Under the pieces are notes generated by a model that was not told the DNA's origin, did no database searches, and saw only the letters and a list, made by a program, of their open reading frames with translations. Below, in pieces: positions 19,501 through 28,700 of a stretch of 38,092 nt of DNA (its first letter is position 1; every line of letters begins with the position of its first letter). Both the position numbers and the translations under genes were made by a program. This DNA comes from a virus, in the IMG/VR virus record IMGVR_UViG_3300023179_000258, positions 1 through 38,092 of that record; one strand, written 5' to 3'.

Positions 19501-22500
19501 CATCAATTGAATACCCATGACGCTTGACAACATCAACGGCATAACGATCGGTTTCGACCTGTTTGCCACACATTGTGCTGTCACCGAACAACTCAATTCT
19601 CCAGAGTTGTTTTTCTAATACGTTTCTATTTCTAAAAATATGTCGACTATAATTGTCCGGATACAGTAATAGATCTCTAGGCTTGATACCTATAGTCAAC
19701 TCGTTTTCTGGTTTTTGATTTTTATCTACCATTTGGTAGATCAATGGATTATTGTCAATAATGCTATTCTTAATAATGAAACTAAATTCTGGATTGTTGT
19801 CTATTGATCCATAGACGCCAAGTCTTGCTCCCCATTCTTCATAAATTTCAATAGCATTTTCTACATTGTTAAAAACACCACGTTCAAATGCTGTGACAGC
19901 ATTCATCGTACCTTTGTCTCGAATAAACCCCTGGTAAAACTTAATTTGCGATACAGAATCTAATCCTAAATTATTAAGATAACTTCTTGTACGGTACCCA
20001 ATTAAACTGTTACTGTAGACAGTAAGATTTTCATCATATGGCAATAAATCTACATCATATATATCAGTGAAAATAGCAGCATTTTGGCTAAAGTTTGACA
20101 ATAGTCCTTCTCTAAAACTTGAATCTAATCTAGCCCAGTATGAGAAGTTAAAACTATCAGATCCATCAATGTCACGCAAAGCACTGTAATATCGACTCTT
20201 ATATTGAACTATTTCGCCTTTCTTATAATCATAATTAGCTTGCCATTGGTCGACGTCACCGTCAGAATAAACAAATCCCGGAGGTGTTAATTCACCATCC
20301 CAAGAATTTGTAACAGATCCCACAATCTTTAAACGTTGTTGTCTATCACCAACTTCGGGCTTGTATAAAATATCATTGAAAATACTTATGTTATCCAATA
20401 ATAATACATGCTCGTACTGCACTAAATTCAAACGCACCATTCCAATGGTTTGCCCACTAATGGTAGAAATTGTCGTACGTTTATTATCACGGAGTACAGT
20501 GAAATCGTTATTTCTAATTATGTTAGAATTTGTTCCTAATAATTGAGATCCGTACGCATAATTATCTATGTGATCTACCACAAAATTTTGTGAGTAAACA
20601 TGAATAGTGTCTACTATAGGACTTAGTACAAGTATATTACCCGAATCCCAGCCTTGTTTGGCCCAAGTTACAAACTCCTGTACACTGAGACTAAAATTTC
20701 GAACCTGTTGCAGGTTTTCATCATAAGTGTCAAAAACTATACCCTGAGCAGATAAGTACCTTTGATAACTGACTAAAAAATCAGCCACTTGTTGCAGAGT
20801 TACAAATTCAAAGCCATATGGGATCTTAATTTTTTGTGGTAAAAACTTTTCAAAAAATACAATATTTTCGCCCAATACGTTTACTTGTAAACTAGTACCA
20901 TTAGTTTGGCTAGGAATAATTGTAAAATATGGAAATTTTTGATCGTATCCGTTTACACTAAATCCTCGGCTAGTTCTTTCAATAATCACAGCACTGTAAC
21001 TAATGCTCTCTATTGGTAAACTTTTGTTCAAATATATTGAATAACTTTCTTCGGGTATGACCAAACTACGACTCTTACTAGACAGACTAATTTGATTAGC
21101 TAAAACATTGATGTAGTTTTTATTTGTAAATCCACCAAACTTGTAAGCTAAATTTAATTCAGAGTTATTGATCAAATCTCTGATACTGACACCGGCATCA
21201 ATACCTAGTCCGACAAGGTAGCCGTGTATCCAATTTATATAACTTGCGGCTCTTTGAGTGGCACCATCTTTAGTTTCACCGTTAATTAATGTGTCCCTAA
21301 AGTCTAATCGTTTTGAAGTACCTTTTATTACATACTGATTTATACGAGAGTTAAATGTTGTATTATAACTATCTAAGTAAAGTCCAAAATATTGAGCAGG
21401 TTTTAATAAGGCGAACGCACGTTGTTCGGCAAAAGCATAATCACTAGACCTTGCCCATGCTGCTTCGACTGGCCCGTAATCACCAATAGAAAAATTGCCA
21501 GATAATCTAGCACTATCAAAACCAGAAATTAAAACCTGTTGTGGGGGCAACAAACGACCATTTGCATCAACTGGGACGACTTGGCCGAAACCTGCTCTTG
21601 CATAGGATATATTAACAGTAGTAAGATAAGTTGAAGAGGCAGGACTAGATATCCTGCCATTCTCTATGGCTGCAATCAAGCTAGCACGACGGTCAGTATC
21701 TTGCCAACTATAATGATCGTCCCACCACTTTGGCTTAATTGTGTACCCTAACATTTCCCAAGGGTGAGTATGTGGTCTATCAGTATCAAAATAATAACGA
21801 TAGATACCCCTCCAATAACCAGGAATACGATTGTTATCTAAGTCTCTAGCTTGGCTGTAATTCCACGACCATTCATCGTTTGAATTGAAGAAACTATTAG
21901 TGGTGTAATCTAAACTGTTTTCTCCTACCCATCTTAAAAATTCTAAACTTAAAACAGAATTAAATTCATTTCTTGAATATTCAGTTGTTCTGAATCTGCC
22001 TGGTATATGACTACGGCGATTAAAAAGTCTTTCAGTATACCTTACTTTAATGTTATTATAAATTCTTGTTTCTAATTCTAAAATTAATAAGTCTCTGATG
22101 TCATTGAATGCCGGTACAATACTGCCATCATGGCCCTGTATTACATAGATAGGTGTCGAGTAACTTTCATCGAATATTTTCTCAGGAGTATACTTGGGAT
22201 ATAGTCCGAGTTTGCTCGGTGTTTCGGGCACGTAACAACCATCTGTGTCATAATATTCTTTTATGGTTATTACATCGCCCTCTCTCAGGGTAATTGCATT
22301 TGTCAATGTCAACAAAGCATTATTAATTACATAATCTTTTTCTATTACAAGAATTCTATTATTGACATAAACTATAACAGCTATGTTACTCGGGGAATCT
22401 GAAAATGTAGACGTAAGATTATAAACCGTCTGAACTACACTAGTAACACGGCGATTTGTTATATTAGTGCGTTTTCCAAATGGCACCATATCTGAATAAT

Positions 22501-25500
22501 GCCAGGCAAACTTGTCAGTTTTTATTTCCGTAAATTTTTCTAAGATTTCATCAACAATAAACGGAACTTCATTTATATCTCTGTCTAAATAATTGTTTAT
22601 AGCATCAAAAAATTTATTCTTAAATCTTGTGTATTCTTTACCAGCATAATCAATAGCATTGATGAAATTGATTTGTCGATTTGTTAAAAATGCTAGAGCC
22701 GGAACAATGCTAGCACTATGTTGTTGAATAGTCCCCGGGACATTTCTATAATTTAAATCGCGAAGGTTGTTAGACTGAAAAACATTTCCTTGTAAAAATC
22801 TATTGTTTTCGCCAATTTTTTTGAGATTGTTTCGTAATTGCCCAAAAGAAATCGTGTCAACCGTATCATTAAAAGGATTATTTTCTAAATTACTTGGTAT
22901 TTCGTAATACCCAAATGGCGTAGGATCTGCGTAGACAAATATATCAATCTTATCGCCTTTAGTTAATAAGGTATAATCTATTACAAGGGCGACTCTTTCT
23001 CCAACATATTCTGTTCTATACTCAGGATTATCATAATTGGTCAATAGGAGCTGTTCACTATTAACAAAAACTTTTACATTTGGTCTTTTACTTATTGGAC
23101 TCCTTGGCATTTTGCCAATTTCAAAGTAATTTGTAACAGCATCATATTCGGCCTTAATATGTTGGTACTGTCTTGAATTTTCTCCCAATGTAGTATAGTT
23201 ATTCAACACAGTAGAAGAATATCTTCCGGTTATTTTTCTTAAAAAACCAACACTGACATTTAAACTTGCTTTGTTTTCTAACATTAAAACAGTTGTATAA
23301 TCAAATGTATCCGAATCAAAATTGTTATCAAATAAAATGTCGCCAGATAATTCTGTGTCACCTGAATATACTAACGGAAATTCTAGTACACTGTCATTAG
23401 CCCCTTTAGCAATTTTATAACTAAAAACTTTAGAACCTGAAAAGTTACTGTTGTCATAAGCAGTGCTTAGACTTTCACCTCGGGTATCGATAACGTCAAA
23501 TAAAGGTGCTTGGTTAATTGTTGTTTTTTGTTGAGCACTGTGCCAAGCATTTTGATTATAATAAAAAGATTTGCCCCTGTTATAACCATCAGTTACAGCT
23601 ACTATATCAAAGTCATTGACTGTGGCTATTTCGGCTAAAGTTACTCTAGATTTATTATATCTTACACCACTGATATTATTATAGATAATATTGGATGCTT
23701 CTTCTAGGATTGCTTCAGTGTTGCCTTTAATTTCTAATATCCTACCGATATATGAATTATTAGATTCATATAAATCATCCCCAATTTCGAGCTGATTAGC
23801 AAAATTAGTACCGGTTCCGATAATTCGATCGTTTTGGATAAACAACGTGCCAGTTAAAATTCCATCAAACACCACCGAAGCATTTTGATCCAATCTATTA
23901 ATCTGATATATTTTCTTTCTTACAATATCTGACTTATCATTTGAAAAAATTACACGTTGTCCATTAGAAAAGACGAAGCCTAACTTTTCTAGATCTGCAA
24001 ATTTTGTACTGGAAATTATAGCTAACGCATTGTCAAAAACTTTAACTTGCCCACGATCCGCATAAGTAAAATCATTTCTATAGAAATGATTAACGAATCC
24101 GGCAAATATTCTGCCAGAATTAAAAAGCTGTAGGTCAGCATCAAATTCAATAATAGGACGTTGAGCGTTTAAAAAATTGCTTAAGTCTTCTTGGTATCCA
24201 TTTCTACGCAAAGATTCGATTATAACGTCTTTGTGAAACCAACGATTAACACGACTCCATGCGTTTTTATCAATGCTAGATCTATTAATGACTATATAGT
24301 CAGGAATTTTTGAGCCCGAAAATGTTTCATCAAACTTACCAACATCAAATTGCTTGACTTCAAATGCTGTTTGTACTAAATTTTGCACTACTTCTGGGGC
24401 TATTAAATTGTCAAATTCAACTAATCTTATACCGGTTCCTACACCTTCAACAATATATGTTTTGTTATGATACTGGCTAGGTGTAACAGTTGTATCAAAT
24501 GATACTTTCATCCCGTTAGATAGTGTAATACCATCTGGTGTGGTATAGGTCAAGGCTCCTATGATATTGTTTACATTAATCGTCTCGTATGCTCGATCAA
24601 TTAACTCAATTTCTCCATAAAAACCACGTCTACTATGTTGATAAAATAAACGACTGCTTTCGGCTGTAATTCCGTTAAATTCTATAAACTGACCTGAATT
24701 AACTGTATATTCTTTACCTTGTTTTAGACCACGATAGATTTTAATTCTAGTGTTTTCAGGAATTGAACGCACGTAAGTCAACTGCATTCTAGCTGGTTGA
24801 CCTGAATACTTTATCATATCGATACGCCATATTCCTTGACGACGATTAGCGGGTACCACTGTGCCTGTTCGATCGATCCAATCAGCATTATTTGTACTAT
24901 TTGATAATAATATTATTTCTGTGTTATCTGGGTAAAATTGTTCGCCATCAAGTTGGCTGTTCATGCCGTCACCAAAAGTCCATATAACGTTGTCTAGACT
25001 TGCGAATGTTGTGTCTAGTGCATATTCAACTTGGTCGATCTGCGGGAATCTTAAAAAGAAATCTTGTGCTGATTCCTTTGGTGGTGTAAAAGTTATACTA
25101 CTGGTGCCATTATTAACCACTCCTGCTACTACTCGACTACTAACGCTAGGGGCGTATGTCTTTGTACCAGTAATAGTAGGTTCAGTTTGTATAAACAAAT
25201 TACCTAAAACTGAGCTAACATTGAATGTATAAGTAACTCCTCGTTGTAAAACAAGTTTAGGATTTAATGTAACACCAGCAACGTCTACTGTATAAGCGTA
25301 CGATTGGTCAATAAAATTATATGTAGTACCAGGATAAACTTGTTTGGTACCAATGCGTATTTCTTCTGGTCCAGCTGGCAACCAATAATAGTTTTTGTAA
25401 TTAATTAATTTATCTAAATCAATGGGAGGTGTGTACGCATATGAGATATTATTAAATAGTCTATCATGATTATTTGTTACCCCACCAAAATAAGTAATCT

Positions 25501-25780
25501 GGTTGAGTAAGTCTTGATAGTTAGCAAAATTCTCTGTCTTACCAAACTTGTTTTTAGTGACTAACCCAACTTCTAACTGATAGTTTTGTCTTGTACGGTT
25601 GGGTTCGACTAAGTAATTTTCTGTAGATGAACCATATGTTCTACCAATATAACCATTAACCTTCTTGAAATTGGGTTCACTGACTAATTGATCTAAGGTA
25701 CTACCTAAGAATTTCTTATTAGCATCACTTTGAAATATTCCTGGTAATAATTTTACAGTTTTTCTACTAACGGCCATCAT
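10577..25780 (-). CDS. Giant multidomain baseplate/tail-fibre protein (5067 residues) with an SGNH-hydrolase domain
   Basis: One open frame of 15.2 kb. The position right after gp6 and the head (VKLLPGIFQSDANKKFLGST) match very large baseplate-type proteins of aquatic T4-like phages, in the gp7 slot. Order by residue: attachment head (1-145); cupredoxin-like sandwich (about 150-240); long conserved structural part with HPWEMLGYTIKPKWW (about 1335); SGNH-hydrolase domain (about 2060-2445: GDS 2066-2068, Gly2295, GLND 2327-2330, D2416-H2419) split by three 47-49-residue repeats; carbohydrate-binding-like module (about 3560-3780); ILEI-like domain (3785-3905); LamG-like domain (about 4264-4471); poly-Thr hinge (4478-4495); beta domain; and two glycine-rich regions (about 4768-4881 and 4908-5067). 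ATG 25780 or 25777 could be the start; GGA fits the second slightly better. Inference: a baseplate arm that binds and de-esterifies a surface glycan. The gp7 equivalence is by position only. Confidence 0.85.
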   Translation of the reverse strand: MMAVSRKTVKLLPGIFQSDANKKFLGSTLDQLVSEPNFKKVNGYIGRTYGSSTENYLVEPNRTRQNYQLEVGLVTKNKFGKTENFANYQDLLNQITYFGGVTNNHDRLFNNISYAYTPPIDLDKLINYKNYYWLPAGPEEIRIGTKQVYPGTTYNFIDQSYAYTVDVAGVTLNPKLVLQRGVTYTFNVSSVLGNLFIQTEPTITGTKTYAPSVSSRVVAGVVNNGTSSITFTPPKESAQDFFLRFPQIDQVEYALDTTFASLDNVIWTFGDGMNSQLDGEQFYPDNTEIILLSNSTNNADWIDRTGTVVPANRRQGIWRIDMIKYSGQPARMQLTYVRSIPENTRIKIYRGLKQGKEYTVNSGQFIEFNGITAESSRLFYQHSRRGFYGEIELIDRAYETINVNNIIGALTYTTPDGITLSNGMKVSFDTTVTPSQYHNKTYIVEGVGTGIRLVEFDNLIAPEVVQNLVQTAFEVKQFDVGKFDETFSGSKIPDYIVINRSSIDKNAWSRVNRWFHKDVIIESLRRNGYQEDLSNFLNAQRPIIEFDADLQLFNSGRIFAGFVNHFYRNDFTYADRGQVKVFDNALAIISSTKFADLEKLGFVFSNGQRVIFSNDKSDIVRKKIYQINRLDQNASVVFDGILTGTLFIQNDRIIGTGTNFANQLEIGDDLYESNNSYIGRILEIKGNTEAILEEASNIIYNNISGVRYNKSRVTLAEIATVNDFDIVAVTDGYNRGKSFYYNQNAWHSAQQKTTINQAPLFDVIDTRGESLSTAYDNSNFSGSKVFSYKIAKGANDSVLEFPLVYSGDTELSGDILFDNNFDSDTFDYTTVLMLENKASLNVSVGFLRKITGRYSSTVLNNYTTLGENSRQYQHIKAEYDAVTNYFEIGKMPRSPISKRPNVKVFVNSEQLLLTNYDNPEYRTEYVGERVALVIDYTLLTKGDKIDIFVYADPTPFGYYEIPSNLENNPFNDTVDTISFGQLRNNLKKIGENNRFLQGNVFQSNNLRDLNYRNVPGTIQQHSASIVPALAFLTNRQINFINAIDYAGKEYTRFKNKFFDAINNYLDRDINEVPFIVDEILEKFTEIKTDKFAWHYSDMVPFGKRTNITNRRVTSVVQTVYNLTSTFSDSPSNIAVIVYVNNRILVIEKDYVINNALLTLTNAITLREGDVITIKEYYDTDGCYVPETPSKLGLYPKYTPEKIFDESYSTPIYVIQGHDGSIVPAFNDIRDLLILELETRIYNNIKVRYTERLFNRRSHIPGRFRTTEYSRNEFNSVLSLEFLRWVGENSLDYTTNSFFNSNDEWSWNYSQARDLDNNRIPGYWRGIYRYYFDTDRPHTHPWEMLGYTIKPKWWDDHYSWQDTDRRASLIAAIENGRISSPASSTYLTTVNISYARAGFGQVVPVDANGRLLPPQQVLISGFDSARLSGNFSIGDYGPVEAAWARSSDYAFAEQRAFALLKPAQYFGLYLDSYNTTFNSRINQYVIKGTSKRLDFRDTLINGETKDGATQRAASYINWIHGYLVGLGIDAGVSIRDLINNSELNLAYKFGGFTNKNYINVLANQISLSSKSRSLVIPEESYSIYLNKSLPIESISYSAVIIERTSRGFSVNGYDQKFPYFTIIPSQTNGTSLQVNVLGENIVFFEKFLPQKIKIPYGFEFVTLQQVADFLVSYQRYLSAQGIVFDTYDENLQQVRNFSLSVQEFVTWAKQGWDSGNILVLSPIVDTIHVYSQNFVVDHIDNYAYGSQLLGTNSNIIRNNDFTVLRDNKRTTISTISGQTIGMVRLNLVQYEHVLLLDNISIFNDILYKPEVGDRQQRLKIVGSVTNSWDGELTPPGFVYSDGDVDQWQANYDYKKGEIVQYKSRYYSALRDIDGSDSFNFSYWARLDSSFREGLLSNFSQNAAIFTDIYDVDLLPYDENLTVYSNSLIGYRTRSYLNNLGLDSVSQIKFYQGFIRDKGTMNAVTAFERGVFNNVENAIEIYEEWGARLGVYGSIDNNPEFSFIIKNSIIDNNPLIYQMVDKNQKPENELTIGIKPRDLLLYPDNYSRHIFRNRNVLEKQLWRIELFGDSTMCGKQVETDRYAVDVVKRHGYSIDVRQKSGYSVSVTGPFDQNFIKSLDSENSFQIYFTSAYPNEPLFVSIETPTANDRELSTMPGDELIYASTDNVSAGTELSLFLTSNDIFEPLYVSLEPALYPDVPLTSTAEGITYSPDELLMGQDFFVEVTSLFEKEDVYWSIEEVAEQEQPGVVTLGLGDINTPEVCLRDKVTGRVAEPPDFLLFKNLEKEFDLAVLTRSVGNSTSGTLLQGTDGVNGPWPDGIEAEIVVINHGLNDARNGVSVVDYKNNLKQLRELLPKEKIVIWQTPINIDISNPYTNFMPVGTNNLSLYAKAMTEVANDYGDYIVDVYNYIELKNHLDIDGIHPTQEGYRLIVEELLQPVVRQAINDQILSQFKYYEDDIKSAGYPLLEEVDSLVFDIRKYAEFDSTLLSSLSTGYKIWVAKDFDNDWQVYRSYIAPVKILSARSDLDNKLIITTSFAHNCKPADMIAIRGVDTAVDGFYQIFNTTELEITVVKSGLDIDFEVSDKSADLIDLERLRFKNLTELKAYKPKYGWMADNKYALPDGLPKDNIYVDEVDSPNSWSVYRPSIANFEYQNVFYSNLLVANIYNIVGINCEIANSIVNSAEYEDVINFCVFSASENEDLYYTIETPTEEDLARDAQIGGELITVEENTTSIESVVYDYIKLRSANLIVDIESINNIYLYNNKNKQILSRVDLFDPAKGRILSAARAEIDVISNRDPASYRNTDSTSDLYWSQEVFWGQDQVGTYWWNTDSCRYLDYEQGNLKYRIDNWGAMFPGSKVQVYEWYASDVLPTVHVARGLEGEPLYPNNEYYTDTVYLDKETGSFKTKYFFWVRSRSNKSAQNKTHSTVSLESMIRDPLSHGYPYMAALRDDAVAVYNAGSYLAGDETTIYISSKLLVTDQIIHSDYVLLQDGNPLVRFPEQLEKKLIDSVVGSDKENNLVPNPLLLEQKRIGLGISPNQTLISDRQRARKNLIKYINDILIQYPVVTKIINDNRIFSDNFFASEDEPEVNSYTVAVDTKDQIYNPEQIYPVIKILVRNDSSLGGLWGLYSRTGVVGQYPTPANTTLSLIRKQSFDVTQLWEYHDWYLTGYDNKTLPDHIVGEFKDIYRLSLKDGDIVLVKNAGNTIRAYGNIINDYEETLGDWEMYRFNASPGGRFYPVLIGLAKKTIQILDEVSGTEGFDSFDFDVDVYDNRKDLEFRYILLGLKEEIFINELKDEYTKMLFSLVDYILAEQKYIDWFFKTSFISVKHITKQLSQITSTINDYQKNVEDYVSEIKPYRTKIREFIAAYENIEVLNSAVTDFDLPAYYDSELGIYRSPDGTYPDIDLVRIQRPEYAEWRANHRYSIDELQISRSGYGYQNFVDGSEIVPDIEILRTDINAGTEANAVVKLDTNNFGINKVYMERAGENYTSTPIVKVIGVGSNRPKDDDKYVFTVVSQGYSYFTNGRDTKLSFGLYGNFDKNSLIKNTARSSIKVSEWTTGYGSLTNFIQNGTSAENFRVRDTDPWQMKNIVWETRPAGDGNSDGGYTTTYFAINPNKTYRSAVWMRRNSGTSSGMLFHGLYTDGSWPTPAGSVIPTGSVRRLVDGQGESDPVWNARNISDYSLGEWYLHIGYIFPRNHTGITNHPDSGIYTRSQGRVYSNTGTIDDGKFPPNATQAMQRVYHNYSTNTSTRAQFAYPRFEEVDGTEPAVSDLLDYGPYADVKWKTRQRGYHMHRIRRADGHVAFSRFYDAYLQNNLNYTGYTTADLVRDLNATTDDYVVVVHTYDEPKNNRLSNNLHLAMQRCGASVEVFGKPGISDNFKFRSSYILVGIPGCGTGRGIEHYAGSGDNTDDAYCSISFRIEKGYFAALSSDPRHYVFAQPFNLPAGVTKGQTYTYGERSWVYDGFHWRGTKVVTPALPTSKMPGSAILTPKLTNKTVRKVNTTLKFDRVQYTTKIREWTPFSNFIAGEYISYQGRAYFVNTNFSSTNVLEEVFVSPVAAKDFDNANDRTMGFYVQTEDNVIPKVLYQLIPGINPLNPVIVGNVRQVNDTILVGDTFGSNVGISSGNIKVAGGKFVDRLFSHSPEELLPGTIYDSLSIRVAEIATPPPTPAAVTTAGPPGPKVLQLVGNTESTIEVPFVERPVETSDSFAVGINGGEDGVLNNIVIDVIEAPKNSSVTIVPNTFSLLSGQQKQVFFRTQNVMLDGNVWYDLTSNQNNFALLDNSPIWNDIVRGNFKFNFGANIKDRASSITSMTGINTTPGGYNTVNMWMRWRAGGDTGGFPMEWKTGYRLWMPGGALGFNNGAGDLYGVSSSTMDLYKDSWVFVSAVFHNTTGGSTYVGFNKLYINGIVRTLTQVQPPATSGTAGIGITWANNTNPISTPDSYEFDGDISEVFVYNKELSASEIESLYYATRSRYPSPPTTTTTTSTTTTTTTGPSCGLAQFDANFTNQNPGYNFGTPVSGAIIHYNEWIKYSVNGVGTGALGQGGTVPGLQFAPNGDSNYGGDFIAPGYPWEGFCFEITQGGTKTNFGGDNINQLTGSATAYSIAANHTVITKSSAVGDLVVEYKTLPGEPIIRIRMAYKNTTASEVSVRACRGLDPDNGGTFSKNTRGFGSIPATDIVNSVGPQNAPLSLYTSGNGYNHNAAVFAAWPSYNIDVYLAGGNDGDGDFGMGVGWDIGKVAAGATVAVTCYYVCSPNPTVVETLIVGCPSTRPSGVMEGTAGSGGGGGGGSLGGNETGGGGGGVGLFGQGASGGSGGVNWNTDRSKPNFKVLGGEGGSGGDPGAIGTGANAQSGNGGKYGGGGGGADRSAGNRKGGDGGDGAIRIIWGTGRSFPINAASDPAQEAIFDTPGQQIWIPPAGVTSVCVVLVGGGGAGAGFNGTGGGGEGGGGGALAWKNNISVTAGTPYTLVVAAGGKSDINGHINFGDGEDSTGFGIVAGGGKGGLNTSTITGGRPGKPLGGVFTGTTTGGNGGEGGTHDNTTVFDVGAGGGGAGGYAGAGGKGGSNYSV
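14040..14425 (-). other. ILEI/FAM3-like domain in the giant protein
   Basis: Residues about 3785-3905. Pattern: HVAFSRFYDAY, a TADLVRDL helix, DDYVVVVHTYDEP, a helix with LHLAMQRCGASVEVFG, then FRSSYILVGIPG. It has the same strand and helix order as the domain at 8565-8945 of the neighbouring gene, though the sequences are far apart. It directly follows a carbohydrate-binding-like module, an arrangement suggesting glycan recognition. Confidence 0.55.
18440..19600 (-). other. SGNH/GDSL hydrolase domain inside the giant protein
   Basis: Residues about 2060-2445. All four signature blocks are present: block I ELFGDST (Ser2068 nucleophile), block II Gly2295 in SVGNST, block III NHGLND (Gly2327, Asn2329), and block V DGIHPT (Asp2416, His2419). 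Around them are the usual strands (AEIVVINHG, KIVIWQTP) and a final helix (GYRLIVEELL). Known: this family removes acetyl or other acyl esters, and phage virions use it on capsule or O-antigen. Inference: an active virion-borne esterase. The spacing between blocks I and II (about 225 residues) is far larger than usual because of an insert. Confidence 0.85.
19070..19450 (-). repeat. Three tandem 47-49-residue repeats inside the SGNH domain
   Basis: Units anchored at Glu2140 (NEPLFVSIETPT), Glu2189 (FEPLYVSLEP) and Glu2236 (KEDVYWSIEE), each preceded by a TSA/TSN/TSL stretch. A fourth, separate copy lies at Glu2704 (NEDLYYTIETPT, near 17671), outside the SGNH domain. Each looks like a small beta unit. 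The repeats are at protein level; the DNA is diverged. No known family is recognised. Confidence 0.7.
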
Positions 25781-25787
25781 TTATCCA

Positions 25788-28700
25788 TCATACAGTAGCA
25801 GGTTGCAACTCTAGTGCAGTAATCGAATTTACAATTTCAACATCATCCACAGTAGCAGCACTAATTAACAACTCATAAGGCTCGCTGTTGATCTGATACA
25901 AGTTTCCAAATGACATATTGATATTCTTACTAGTAATTATGATCGCTGCAATGTTGGGAATTAGAGTTTTGTGCAAATAAGCCGCTAGTTCACTAAAATA
26001 AAATGTCTCACCAAAATCCCAATTGTCTGTAGAAAAGAACTCGTTTACCGCTGCAATAACCGATGACTTAATTTCGGCATCTGTTACATTGGCTCCGGGA
26101 TTCTTTACAACCTTAAATATAGATTGAAATTTAGGGTGTGCTTTTGATCCAAAAAGTGGTTTGTACACAGCACTTTGTATGACTATGGTATCACTTATAG
26201 CTTTGTAGTTTTCTAACTCACCGTACTTGTTTTGTAACTCGAGATCAGTTGGTGCAGTAGGCTCTACAACTTTTCCAGATGTATCTTCTAACCATAAACG
26301 ATAATTAGTTTCATATTCAGCAGTTAACACATAGATATCAATGATGTTGCTGATATTAGGATCAATTCTATTTGTATTTGGTGAATTGTGTCTATACTGA
26401 TATCTTAAATTTTGTCTTCCAACAAAATATTTGTAAATCGGGACAGAGGCGGGAGAAGTCCCATTTATACCCGGGCCGAGATCTTTGAAACCGAAACTGT
26501 TTAATTGACAGCGATAAAATTGTCTTTCACCTCGAGCGAAAAATAACTGCCCAACAAGGAAACTTTTAATTTCGGCTAATATTTCCGATCTTGTGTAGTA
26601 CGAATCTATAACTCGATTGTTATCTATTAGTTCATAGCTGTCATAACCGGTTGTGTTATTTTTTACAAGCTGGAAATATACTAAATCACGGTTGGTAATT
26701 TTGCCGTCTCTGAACATTAGTGCCTCGGGCAAACCATAAGTTAGACTGTCTATGTTATCGATGTCTATTTCGCCGGCTATAATTTGTCGAATATAAGAAT
26801 CTAGTTCTCGCTGCGAAGGATACCTACCAACATTCTTTTTAAAAATATAATTAATTCTAGTCGCCTGTTTTTGAGATATTAGACTGTTATAAGTTGTTCT
26901 GTACGGCGTTCCTGATACAACCTGCTCAAATAAGTTATAGTTGTCAGGTACACCATCTTGATTTGTATCTGCATAGGTTAGGTTAATACTCTTAGTTTCA
27001 ATATAACCATTTGCTCGTTTAATTTCTCGTTCAACAAACCAAGTAAAATCAGCTGTTAATCCACGATTAGCATCTAATATCTTAATTTTATCGTTAATTA
27101 CTTCGTTATTTACTGGATCATATATTTGCAAATCAGGATCATAGAAAAAGTTAGTTTCCCTAGGGCTATGGAACGTATATTTTAAGTTTTTATAACTAAT
27201 AATATATTTTTTCTGTACTCCGTTCCATTCAAACTTAATCCACCATGCATTGGGTTGCGTAAGAAGAGTAGCATCAACAATCGCCCAATTTTGCGAATCA
27301 TTCTTATAGATGAGACCAAAGTTTTCATTGGCTACTATCCTATCAACAACTTGGTCAACGATGAATTGACGTAAAGAATTCTTATAAACCGGAATCACTG
27401 ATTCTACCACAGCCCCGGTAGGTATTGATAAGTTTATTCTAACCGGACCAGTGCCATTCGAAAAGTTGCCGGTTCCGTTATTGGATCCAGCTCCAGAAAT
27501 CTGTGTAATGGCTGAATATAAAGCCATCGAATCGCCAGATTTTTGTACAGGACCTTTTACCATGTTTAATGATTGATTAAAATGGTACCCGTAGTCAGGT
27601 GCAAATTTAATTAAAGCACCGGTACTTAATACTTTTGTATCAGATTGTACGGTGGGGCCTATTGCAACTACTTCATTATTGTAAGAAAAATACCCGGTAG
27701 CTACACCAGTTTCAGTTGAACTCAAATTCCATTTAAAATTTGTTTTGACAAGGCCGGTTCCAAAGTCTTCGACTATGATTTTTCCAGCTAGATGGTTAGT
27801 TGGCCATGTTGTGGGACGATCGGCAAATAGTCCTCCTCCATTGCCCGGTAAGAATGGTTTATTATGTGTATATGGTCTTGTTGAATCAACAACAGCGGCA
27901 GTAAAAAAAGTATTGTAAAAATCTTCACTTTCAGCATCTTGATTACTTGATAGACTATTTGTAGTCCAGTATGCTAGATCACCGCGATTTGGATTCCTGT
28001 ATAGCCCATAACGCAATTCACCGTTTGGCAGTACATACTCATTATTACTATAATATAGAGGTAAAATTTTTAGAGCTTGTTGTCTATATACACTGGCTGA
28101 ATAACTGCCTCTGAACTCTGCAACAAAATCATCTATATTGTAGGCCCTACCTGTGTAATTTCTAGACACATAATAATAAGTACCCGGTGGAACATCTTTT
28201 GTATCCCAAGCCACTATGCCTGAACTAGAACCATTGTTTAAAACCGAACCCACTATTACATTACCTAATACTCCGCCAGTTAAAGACGATTTGATGTGAA
28301 GTGGCTGACCACTTAGATTGTTGATATTAAGTACTTCTCCAGTTTTGATTCTAATGATAGGATTCTGCATTGAGCCAACAGTGGTGACCTGATCCAAATA
28401 TCCAATACCAACATTAAGATAAGGATCGGCAACTGTTGCTGCAACAACTGTCAGTACATAACGTCTTACGGGGCCGTCTGTTATATTACCTTTGTAGGAA
28501 TGAAAAGTTACTTCATATTCGTATATACCTGGTTCAGTATAAGTAACCTGTCCTAATGCTCTAATGCCATCTTCACCGATAATTTCTGGTTCGGTCGTGC
28601 TGGGGTTTGGTGACCACGGGGGAGTGCCCGAGCCGGTATATTTTCTTTTTACTCTAAATAAAGCATAAGGAGGTGCATTGTAAATAGTTATGTTTGCATA

